Made by a program: the position numbers and the translations under genes | Assembly: GCA_004554075.1 (NCBI GenBank) | Contig: SFOB01000004.1 | Location: 62,001 to 126,000, forward strand | Source of the DNA: Treponema sp. | GTDB lineage: Bacteria > Spirochaetota > Spirochaetia > Treponematales > Treponemataceae | Direction of reading: 5' to 3' | Length of the DNA stretch: 64,000 bases | The notes under the pieces: model-generated | What the model was told of the DNA's origin: nothing | Seen by the model: only the letters and a program-made list of their open reading frames with translations | The model's database searches: none | Shown here: in pieces, positions 25,066 through 32,322 of the stretch | Position numbering within the stretch: position 1 is the first letter of the stretch | Layout: every line of letters begins with the position of its first letter

Positions 25066-26949
25066 TCAGCTTTCTTCAATAATCTGGAGAATTGAACGGC
25101 CGAACTCTTCGGCCTTTACCCGGCCAATTCCATAAACATTCAAAAGATCCTGTCGTGACCTTGGCTTTTTTGCTGCAAGGTCCAGCAGGGTTTTGTCTCC
25201 AAAAATAACATAAGGCGGAACATTAAGGTCATCTGCTTTACGTTTACGCCAGGCTTTCAGGTTCGCCATAATTGCTTCTGCCTGGGTGTCACTTGCAGCA
25301 GGTTTTTCAGCAGTAATTTTTTCTCCCCGGATATTTGTAGTTGAATCATTACGGCTGGAAGCCTTCTTTGAAAATTTAAGAAGATCAGAACGCATAGGAA
25401 GTTTAAGTTCATTTCTGGCAGCAATAAATTTCTTTCCAAGCGGGGTTACTTCAAGAACGTTGTAATCTCCGGTCTTCATAATGTAGCCTTCGTCTATCAG
25501 AAGGTCTGTAAGTTCAAGCCATTCAGAGCGGTTGTATTCTTTTCCTATTCCCCAGGTTGTGATTCTGTCGTGGCCATTGTCTGCAATGCGCTGGTTGTTT
25601 GAACCTAAAAGTACGTCTGTCACATAGCCTGCCCCAAAGCGTTCTCCGGTACGGATTATGCAGCATATAAGTTTCTGAGCCGGAATCGTTACATCCTGTA
25701 AAGGAACTTGGCCTGCAGAACAGATGTCGCAGCAGCATTTTTCAGCTGATCCGCTGCCGGTTGCCTCCGGCTCATAGGCTTCGCCAAAATACTGCAAAAG
25801 AGCCTTTCGTCTGCAGATTCGCGAGGTGGCATATTTAATCATTCCCTGAAGCAGAACTTCATCTTTTTCAGAAGATCCCGATTCGTTAAAGAACCAGCGG
25901 ATTTTATGAATGTCCTGAGCGCTGTAAAGCAGAAGTGCAGAGGAAGGAAGCCCGTCTCGTCCGGCGCGGCCGATTTCCTGGTAATATTCTTCTATTGATT
26001 TTGGAAGATCATAATTGATTACATAGCGCACGTTAGGCTTGTTGATTCCCATTCCAAAAGCAATTGTTGCAACGATTATCTGAACTTCATCCTTTATAAA
26101 AAGTTCCTGATTTTTAGCCCGGGTTTCGTCATTAAGTCCTGCATGATAGGGCAGAACTGAATAGCCTTTTTTATCCAGAGTGTCTGCAAGCTCATCAACC
26201 TGCTTTCGGGAATTACAGTAAATGATTCCGCTTTCGCCAGAGTGCTTGCGGATGCAGTCGATTACCAGCTGCAGGGCATTTCGTTTTGGAAGCACCTCAA
26301 GATAAATGTTTTCGCGGTTGAAACTGGAAATAAAAATCTTTGGATTTTTCATACCAAGATTCTGGCAGATATCCTGACGTACGTGTTCTGTGGCAGTGGC
26401 GGTGAGGGCCAGCATTACGGCCTTAGGAAAGAGATGACGGATTGATTTGATTTCCAGATAATCCGGGCGAAAATCGTGTCCCCATTGAGAAACGCAGTGG
26501 GCTTCATCAATTGTGATGCAGGAGATTTTGAGTTCGGATGAAGAAAGAAGTTCGCGGATTCTGTTTGTTGCAAGACCTTCCGGAGAAACGTAAAGGATTT
26601 TTACCTGGCCGGATTTTATTTCGTCTGTAGCCTGGCAGTATTCTTCCCAGGAGAGGGAAGAGTTCAAAAAGGCAGAATGAATGCCTGCAGTTTCCAGAGA
26701 AGAAACCTGATCCTGCATAAGGGAAATCAGGGGAGAAACTACAACGGTAATGCCTTCGAGAATAAGAGCCGGCAGCTGATAGCAGAGAGACTTTCCGCCT
26801 CCGGTTGGCATTACGGCCAGAGTGTCGTGCCCCTTGAGTACGTTTGAGATAATGTCTTTTTGAAGAGGACGGAACTCGTCGTAGCCGAAAACGGTTTTAA
26901 GTACGAGTTTTGGATCTGCCTTTTCGAAGGCGTTTGCAACAATTTTCAC
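25066..26949 (-). CDS. recQ: ATP-dependent DNA helicase RecQ
   Basis: This 627-residue 3'-5' helicase has Walker A MPTGGGKS, the aromatic-rich loop after DEAH (IDEAHCVSQWGHDFRPDY), helicase C-terminal motifs up to QEIGRAGRDGLPS, the zinc-binding cysteines (ICRRK ... CCCDIC), a winged helix and a C-terminal HRDC domain (about 545-620). I place the start at GTG 26949 because a TATAAT box lies 6 nt upstream of it and within the longer frame that would start at 26973. It is divergent from tRNA-Leu. Confidence 0.94.
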   Translation of the reverse strand: MKIVANAFEKADPKLVLKTVFGYDEFRPLQKDIISNVLKGHDTLAVMPTGGGKSLCYQLPALILEGITVVVSPLISLMQDQVSSLETAGIHSAFLNSSLSWEEYCQATDEIKSGQVKILYVSPEGLATNRIRELLSSSELKISCITIDEAHCVSQWGHDFRPDYLEIKSIRHLFPKAVMLALTATATEHVRQDICQNLGMKNPKIFISSFNRENIYLEVLPKRNALQLVIDCIRKHSGESGIIYCNSRKQVDELADTLDKKGYSVLPYHAGLNDETRAKNQELFIKDEVQIIVATIAFGMGINKPNVRYVINYDLPKSIEEYYQEIGRAGRDGLPSSALLLYSAQDIHKIRWFFNESGSSEKDEVLLQGMIKYATSRICRRKALLQYFGEAYEPEATGSGSAEKCCCDICSAGQVPLQDVTIPAQKLICCIIRTGERFGAGYVTDVLLGSNNQRIADNGHDRITTWGIGKEYNRSEWLELTDLLIDEGYIMKTGDYNVLEVTPLGKKFIAARNELKLPMRSDLLKFSKKASSRNDSTTNIRGEKITAEKPAASDTQAEAIMANLKAWRKRKADDLNVPPYVIFGDKTLLDLAAKKPRSRQDLLNVYGIGRVKAEEFGRSILQIIEES

Positions 26950-26955
26950 ATAGTT

Positions 26956-26961
26956 ATTATA
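26956..26961 (-). promoter_or_regulatory. -10 box abutting recQ (leaderless, GTG start)
   Basis: TATAAT on the minus strand (26961-26956) is 6 nt from GTG 26949; there is no Shine-Dalgarno. Confidence 0.5.
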
Positions 26962-26973
26962 GCACATTTGCAC

Positions 26974-27002
26974 TTGATTTATCCTTATGTTTTTGATATA
27001 TT
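26974..27002 (+). promoter_or_regulatory. tRNA-Leu promoter
   Basis: TTGATT (26974-26979), a 17-bp spacer and TATATT (26997-27002) lie 12 nt before the tRNA. Confidence 0.65.
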
Positions 27003-27013
27003 TAGCAAATCAC

Positions 27014-27096
27014 GCCGGAGTGGTGGAATGGTAGACACGACAGACTCAAAATCTGTTGCGAGCAATCGTGTAAGAGTTCAAGTCTCTTCTCCGGTA
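27014..27096 (+). tRNA. tRNA-Leu (anticodon CAA)
   Basis: The acceptor GCCGGAG pairs with CTCCGGT, discriminator A. The anticodon stem ACAGA/TCTGT frames loop CTCAAAA, giving anticodon CAA. The long variable arm (tgcgagcaatcgtg region) is typical of class II leucine tRNA, and the T arm is AAGAG-TTCAAGT-CTCTT. The CCA end is not encoded. Confidence 0.97.
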
Positions 27097-27103
27097 TTCT
27101 CTT

Positions 27104-27135
27104 AAAATCCCGAGGTCTTCGGGATTTTTCTTTTT
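27104..27135 (+). terminator. Intrinsic terminator of tRNA-Leu
   Basis: AAAATCCCGA (27104-27113) pairs with TCGGGATTTT (27119-27128), 10 bp with a 5-nt loop, followed by a T-rich tail. Confidence 0.88.
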
Positions 27136-27197
27136 TAACTTATGTTTTTCCGAGGTCTCAGACTTGAACTCTCGCTCGGGCACAGCCCTCGCTCTGA

Positions 27198-27264
27198 GCC
27201 GGACGATGGATGAACCTAAAACAATGCTTTCGCATTGTTTTTTAACGGTTCTTCGATCGTCGGC
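27198..27264. repeat. Long imperfect hairpin inside the tRNA 3'-end repeat region
   Basis: gccggacgatggatgaacc ... acaatg pairs with cattgt ... ggttcttcgatcgtcggc around a ctttcg loop, nearly 28 bp with a few mismatches. It ends directly at the second tRNA 3'-end copy. Confidence 0.7.
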
Positions 27265-27290
27265 TAGTTCAAGTCTCTTCTCCGGTATTT

Positions 27291-27326
27291 AAGAACTTCC
27301 TTTGTTAGGGAAGTTCTTTTTTTTTT
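27291..27326 (+). terminator. Second intrinsic terminator, after tRNA-end copy 2
   Basis: AAGAACTTCC (27291-27300) pairs with GGAAGTTCTT (27309-27318), followed by a run of about ten Ts. Confidence 0.85.
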
Positions 27327-27376
27327 AAGTTCTCCTATTTTAGGCGAGTTCAAGTCTCCACTCCGGTTCGTGTTTT

Positions 27377-28948
27377 CTACAATTCAGGTACTAAATTCGT
27401 ACACAGTTTGTGAAATTCTATAGCTTCGTTCATATGTTCTGCTGTTATGTCCTTACAGCCGGCAAGGTCGGCAATTGTACGGGACACCTTTAGGCAGGAC
27501 GAAATTGCTCTTGGGGAAAAGCCGTAGCGCAGTGTTGCCTTGTCCAGAGCTTTGCGGGATTCGGCGTCCAGAGGGCAGTAATCAAGGATTTCCTGAGGTG
27601 AAAGGCGGGTGTTCTTTATACCCTGGCGCTTTCTCTGGGCTTTTACGGCTCGGGCAATGTCACGGCGGATTTCTTCGGTTGTCGTCAGACCTGGTCGTTC
27701 TTCTATTTGTCCATCTTCTTCTGCTTTATTTTCAACAAAAACACGAAGGTCTATGCGGTCCAGCAGGGGCGCGGAAAACTTTTTCCAGTAAAGCTCAATG
27801 CTTTTAAGGCTGCAGAGACAGATTTTTGAATGTGAGCCGTAGTTGCCGCAGGGGCAGGGGTTTACCGCCATGAGCAACTGAAAGCGGGCCGGGTAGGTTG
27901 TGCTGCGGCCGGCACGGCTTAGTGTTATGGTGCCGTTTTCAAGGGGAACGCGGAGCATTTGTAAAACTGAAGAACGGAATTCGGCCGCTTCGTCCAGAAA
28001 GAGAACTCCGTTGTGGGCCAGTGAGATTTCACCGGGACGGCAGGTTGGGCCGCCGCCGCAAATGCCTTCGATACTCGCGGTTTGATGCGGAATACGGAAA
28101 GGCGGGATGCGGATGAGGGGCTCTGAAGGTTTTATAAGGCCTGCCAGAGACCAGATTCTTGTAACAGACTGGGCTTCTTCCATAGTGAGAACCGGATTTA
28201 TTGCCGGGAACTTCTGGATAGCCATAGTTTTACCGCAGCCCGGGGCTCCCAGGGCAATCAGGTTATGTCCGCCTGCTGCCGCAATCTGCAGGGCACGCAC
28301 CAGCTGTCTTTGACCCTTTAATTCTGCATATTCATATCCGGGGGCAATTTCCGGGAAAAATACACCGTCTGTTTCTGTACAGCCTGGGGGAATGGCATCC
28401 AGACCTGCTTCGGAATCTCCTGCTACAAAAAATGAAGGATCACTCATGGCACGGAAGGCATTTTCCAGCGAATCTGCTCCATAAACCTGAACACCTGCAA
28501 TCTCGCGGGCCTCGTCCGCATTCTGCACCGGTACAATGCAGCGCATAATGCCGCTCGCTGCCGCTGTAGAAACAGCCGCGTGAACCCCTTTAACGGCCCG
28601 CACCCTGCCGGACAGCTCCAGTTCCCCCATCACAAGCAGCGGGTCCCCGATAAAGCCCGAAGCCCCCTCAGCCTGTGCCTTAGCCACCAGCACGGCAAGA
28701 GCTACCGGCAGGTCAAATCCTGCCCCCTCCTTTTTGAGGTCTGCCGGTGAAAGCGAAATCAAAACCCTCTCCGGCGGATAATCGAATCCCGCATTACGGA
28801 TAGCCGCCTGCATTCGTTCCCGCGACTCTTTCACCGCTCCATCTGCCAGCCCTACAATATCCGTGGCAGGAATCCCCCTCCTTAAATCAACTTCCACCGT
28901 AACAAGGGCGCCCTCATAACCAAAAGGCGAAAAAGAATAAATCTGCAT
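27377..28948 (-). CDS. comM: ComM/YifB family Mg-chelatase-like ATPase
   Basis: This 523-residue protein matches ComM, an AAA+ helicase that promotes branch migration during natural transformation. It has the N-terminal Lon-like fold (VEVDLRRGIPATDIVGLAD), the AAA+ core with Walker A GAPGCGKT, LFLDEAAEF, and the cysteine finger NPCPCGNYG, and a C-terminal helical domain. Length is usual. AAGGAGA lies before the ATG. No dprA is next to it here. Its presence alone does not prove competence. Confidence 0.94.
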   Translation of the reverse strand: MQIYSFSPFGYEGALVTVEVDLRRGIPATDIVGLADGAVKESRERMQAAIRNAGFDYPPERVLISLSPADLKKEGAGFDLPVALAVLVAKAQAEGASGFIGDPLLVMGELELSGRVRAVKGVHAAVSTAAASGIMRCIVPVQNADEAREIAGVQVYGADSLENAFRAMSDPSFFVAGDSEAGLDAIPPGCTETDGVFFPEIAPGYEYAELKGQRQLVRALQIAAAGGHNLIALGAPGCGKTMAIQKFPAINPVLTMEEAQSVTRIWSLAGLIKPSEPLIRIPPFRIPHQTASIEGICGGGPTCRPGEISLAHNGVLFLDEAAEFRSSVLQMLRVPLENGTITLSRAGRSTTYPARFQLLMAVNPCPCGNYGSHSKICLCSLKSIELYWKKFSAPLLDRIDLRVFVENKAEEDGQIEERPGLTTTEEIRRDIARAVKAQRKRQGIKNTRLSPQEILDYCPLDAESRKALDKATLRYGFSPRAISSCLKVSRTIADLAGCKDITAEHMNEAIEFHKLCTNLVPEL

Positions 28949-29258
28949 GAAATCTCCTTAAAAGGCCGCATTTGCGGCGCAGCAATAAAAATCTTCCATA
29001 CTAATAATGGTGACAGATGTGCACTTTTCTGCGAAATTTCCGGAAAAAAAATTAAAAAAATGCATTTTTTTAACTTTTTTTGGATTTTTTCAAAATTTTT
29101 CAAAAAAAAGGGGCTGAGTACTTGAATATAGAAAAAAAATTTGTATAATTTTGCGAAATTTTTTATCTATTTTCAAAAAAATGTGTTATAGTATATGTAG
29201 CGGTTTTATCATCTGAGCAAACAGATAAAACCAGCCACCGCAAAAAGTAGGAGTTCTT
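28949..29258 (+). promoter_or_regulatory. AT-rich intergenic region: phased A-tracts, promoter and leader hairpin
   Basis: This 310-bp gap has A- or T-tracts beginning at 29044, 29054, 29065, 29075, 29085 and 29096, i.e. every 10-11 bp, which predicts curved DNA. Just downstream TTGAAT (29122-29127), 16 bp and TATAAT (29144-29149) form a promoter; TATAGT (29187-29192) could be a second -10. The leader holds a hairpin (GGTTTTAT 29202-29209 with ATAAAACC 29225-29232) before AGTAGGAG and the GTG start. No frame in the gap looks coding. Confidence 0.6.
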
Positions 29259-30686
29259 GTGAATAAGCATGATTTTCCAAAAATCCATTTTTATGATCAG
29301 GATTTTGTAGACATTTATAATAAGACATGGTCTTGGGTTTCATCATTGTGGGTAAACCCTAAAACCGGAGAGCAGGATTCAGAGGGCTTATTTATTTATC
29401 CGGAAAAGGACAAGCTGATTATCAATCAGTTCGAGTCTATCTTCTCAACTTTCTTCCTTGTATATTCAAACAGGAATTTTGACGCATGTAAGAATATTGA
29501 TTATTTTTATGAACGCCAGGAAGACTCTGGTGCTATCCGCTGGAAGTATGATGTTAAGACAGATCAGCCGGTATTAGACAAGGACAACAAGGAAGGTGTA
29601 GGTCTGCCACTTTTTGCTTTTGCAGAATACAATCTCTTCCATAAATCAGCTAATAAAAAGCGCATTAAGGATGTAATGCCAGCCCTTCAGAAGTATATGA
29701 CCTGGCTGGATGAAAAATTCAAGAAGGATAACGGCCTTTATTCTGTTCCTGTAAGCGCTTCTTCTATGACTAATTCTCCACGCGAGAAGGTTTACTATCC
29801 GGTAGACTTTAACGCATGTATGGCAATCAATGCATCTTATATGTCGGCTCTTGGTGATATTCTTAACGACAAGGATATCAGCTTCCAGTACCGCAAGATG
29901 TACTTCTCACTTAAGACAAAAATCAATTCTCTTATGTGGGATAATAATTCGGGCTTCTATTATGATCTTGATAAGGATGAAAAGCAGACTAAGGTAAAGA
30001 CAATCGCTTCTTACTGGACTATGCTTGCAGAAATCCCTAATGCTGATAAGGCAGATCTCCTTGTTGCTCATCTCAATAATCCTAAGACTTTTGGTACAGA
30101 ACATCCGTTCCCAACACTTAGTGTGGACAATCCTAACTTCAGCGAAGACGGAAACGGCTACTGTGGTTCTGTAATGCCAGCCTTTAACTTTATGGTAATC
30201 AAGGGCCTTGAAAAGTATGCTCAGTATGAGTTTGCCCGCGAGTGTGCAATCCGTCACCTTTACTACGTCCTTGAAGGTCTTATGCCTAACGAAAACAAGC
30301 AGCCTGGTGATCTCTTTGAAGCATACATGCCGAACAAAGAAGGCCGCGCAAAAATCAATAAGAAGGACTGGGCACGCTCACGCTATCTTCTTACAGCAGG
30401 CCTTTCTACAATCGCACTTATGATTGAAAACGTAATCGGACTTTCCATCAGCCTTCCTCGTAAGACTGTAGACTGGATTATTCCGAACCTTGAGATAATG
30501 GGTATAGAAAACCTTTCGCTTAAGCGCAACTTAATCACAATTCTGTCGAACAAAAGTTCGCGCGGCTGGGAAATCCAGATGGAAAGCGAAAAGCTCTACT
30601 ACTTTACAATCAATATTCTGGATCAGAAGAAAAAGACATTGCCGATTCCAAGCGGTAAATGTTCAATGCTTATCGACAAGCTGTAA
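29259..30686 (+). CDS. GH63/trehalase-like (alpha/alpha)6-barrel glycosidase
   Basis: This 475-residue protein resembles the MGH1/GH63-like glycosidases, which cut alpha-glucosides such as trehalose- or glucosylglycerate-type compounds. Segments in favour are TWSWVSSLWVNP, the (alpha/alpha) repeats, HPFPTLSVDNP and the long helix that follows. The usual WRGPVWP-type motif reads YCGSVMPAFNF, so substrate and even activity are uncertain. There is no signal peptide. The start is GTG with AGTAGGAG upstream. ppx follows after 15 nt, so a storage-compound link (glycan and polyphosphate) is possible. Confidence 0.7.
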   Translation: MNKHDFPKIHFYDQDFVDIYNKTWSWVSSLWVNPKTGEQDSEGLFIYPEKDKLIINQFESIFSTFFLVYSNRNFDACKNIDYFYERQEDSGAIRWKYDVKTDQPVLDKDNKEGVGLPLFAFAEYNLFHKSANKKRIKDVMPALQKYMTWLDEKFKKDNGLYSVPVSASSMTNSPREKVYYPVDFNACMAINASYMSALGDILNDKDISFQYRKMYFSLKTKINSLMWDNNSGFYYDLDKDEKQTKVKTIASYWTMLAEIPNADKADLLVAHLNNPKTFGTEHPFPTLSVDNPNFSEDGNGYCGSVMPAFNFMVIKGLEKYAQYEFARECAIRHLYYVLEGLMPNENKQPGDLFEAYMPNKEGRAKINKKDWARSRYLLTAGLSTIALMIENVIGLSISLPRKTVDWIIPNLEIMGIENLSLKRNLITILSNKSSRGWEIQMESEKLYYFTINILDQKKKTLPIPSGKCSMLIDKL

Positions 30687-30701
30687 TAAAGGAGGCAGAG
30701 A

Positions 30702-32231
30702 GTGGCAGCCCCGGAATCAGTTATTGAAATCGGTTCGACAGGGGTGAGGCTCCTTGTCGCCGAATTCACACCAGACGGAAAACAAAATATTCTCGATCGT
30801 TCTGACAAGCCGCTTCCTATTGGTAAGGATGTATTTACCAGTGGCTCTATAAGTCAGGAAACTCAAAATCAGCTTATTCAGGTTCTCATTCGTTACGGCG
30901 AGCAGCTTGCGGGCTGGGGCATTACTCCGGCTGAAACTACTTGTGTTGCTCTTTCTGCCTTCCGCGATGCAAAAAACTGTGACCCTATTATGGACCGGAT
31001 TATGGTTCAGGCCGGTTTTCATGTGCGCATTATTGATGGCATCGAAGAAAATAAGCTTATGTATCTGGCTGTATCTGAATGTATTAAAAACCAGACGGCC
31101 GCTGTAAAAAATGAAGATACGGTAATTCTTGTGGTTGGTGGTGCTACTACCGAAATTATGATGATGTCTGAGGGTAAGATGGCCGGCGTTCATAGTCTGC
31201 GCCTTGGTACTGTGCGTATCGACCAGCAGATGAAAAATCAGACCTCCTCTTATTCTGATATTCAGCGCTATGTTCAGGAATCAATTAACAACACAAAGGG
31301 CTCCCTGGAAAGTGAGTTGAATCTGAGTGAGGTTCGTCAGTTTATTGCGGTTGGCCCGGATATTACGCTTGCGGCATTGAATGTGGGCCGGCCGATTTCT
31401 ACCTTCCTCTGGGAAATCTCCAAGGATGATTTTGCAGAGTTTGCCCGCGAGATTCAGGGCTACTCAGTTGATGAGTGTGTGGCCCGCTTTAAAATTCCTT
31501 ACAGCGAAGCAGAAACTCTTCAGGTTAGTCTTTTGATTTATAATCTCTTTCTGCATCTTACAAAGGCGGAAAATGTGATTGCTCCGGAAACGAATATCCG
31601 CCAGGGACTTCTGCTGAGTCAGCATTCAAGTGAGGATGAAGAGCTTCAGAAAGAGTTTAATGTACAGATTACTGCTTCGGCTCGCAACCTGCTTCGTAAA
31701 TATCATGGTGATGAAATGCACGCAGAGTGTGTCCGCATGATTGCGGTAAAGATTTATGATACCCTGCGGAAGGACCTTGGTTTTAGTGAGCATGTGCGAA
31801 CCCTGCTGGAGACGGCGGCAATTTTGCATGATATAGGCGGCTTTATCCGTTACGACAATCACAATCTGCACTCTTCTTATATCATAAGGAACTCAGAGAT
31901 TTTCGGATTATCACGAAAGGATAATACTATCGTTGCTGAGATTGCAAAATATCACAAGGGTGATTCTGTACCTCAGGATGAAGAAAGCTTTTTGATGCTG
32001 CCTCGTTCTGACCGAATGACAATCCTGAAGCTGACTGCCATCCTTCGTATTGCGGATGCAATGGACCGCGGCCACATTCAGAAGTTCAGTGATTTTTCTA
32101 TTAAGATTCAACAGAATTCAATTGTGATTCATACAAAGACTACAAACAATACGGTACTCGAAAAAATTGCCCTCAAGGAAAAGTCCGGCATGTTCGAATC
32201 AGTATTTGGTTATAAGGTGATTTTGCTGTAG
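30702..32231 (+). CDS. ppx: Exopolyphosphatase / guanosine pentaphosphatase (Ppx/GppA) with HD domain
   Basis: This 509-residue enzyme removes terminal phosphates from polyphosphate or pppGpp. The ASKHA actin-like domains carry VIEIGSTGVRLLVAEF, ALSAFRDAKN and VVGGATTEIMM with the usual glycines; the C-terminal half holds an HD phosphohydrolase-like domain (ILHDIGGFIRYDNH). The start is GTG after GGAGGCAGA. It is translationally close to the GH63-like gene and is followed, after a repeat, by ppk, so synthesis and breakdown of polyphosphate are encoded together. Confidence 0.93.
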   Translation: MAAPESVIEIGSTGVRLLVAEFTPDGKQNILDRSDKPLPIGKDVFTSGSISQETQNQLIQVLIRYGEQLAGWGITPAETTCVALSAFRDAKNCDPIMDRIMVQAGFHVRIIDGIEENKLMYLAVSECIKNQTAAVKNEDTVILVVGGATTEIMMMSEGKMAGVHSLRLGTVRIDQQMKNQTSSYSDIQRYVQESINNTKGSLESELNLSEVRQFIAVGPDITLAALNVGRPISTFLWEISKDDFAEFAREIQGYSVDECVARFKIPYSEAETLQVSLLIYNLFLHLTKAENVIAPETNIRQGLLLSQHSSEDEELQKEFNVQITASARNLLRKYHGDEMHAECVRMIAVKIYDTLRKDLGFSEHVRTLLETAAILHDIGGFIRYDNHNLHSSYIIRNSEIFGLSRKDNTIVAEIAKYHKGDSVPQDEESFLMLPRSDRMTILKLTAILRIADAMDRGHIQKFSDFSIKIQQNSIVIHTKTTNNTVLEKIALKEKSGMFESVFGYKVILL

Positions 32232-32235
32232 AAAA

Positions 32236-32297
32236 ATCGTCATCCCGAACTAGTTTCGGGATCTATCAAAAGAGATGCTGAAACAAGTTCAGCATGA
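32236..32297. repeat. Inverted pair of dispersed palindromic repeat units
   Basis: GTCATCCCGAACTAGTTTCGG-type and GATGCTGAAACAAGTTCAGC-type hairpins are arranged head to head with ATGACG ends, the same plan as at 7834-7893. It lies between ppx and ppk and produces a false N-terminal extension (LKQVQHDV) in the ppk frame. Confidence 0.75.
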
Positions 32298-32322
32298 CGT
32301 GTTTAGTTCAGGAGGATGTTTT

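Larger units (their letters stand above)
27075..27368. repeat. Tandem and inverted copies of the tRNA-Leu 3' end
   Basis: The 24-nt 3' end of the tRNA (27075-27098) recurs exactly at 27266-27289 and with two central changes at 27347-27368. An inverted 11-nt piece lies at 27160-27170. The copies are separated by about 167 and 57 nt of unrelated sequence. No other tRNA body is present in the copies; the T stem in the second copy no longer pairs. Confidence 0.8.

Noticed and set aside
26860..27105. 81-codon plus-strand frame
   Set aside because: It reads through recQ antisense and the tRNA-Leu gene, a well-known type of false gene.
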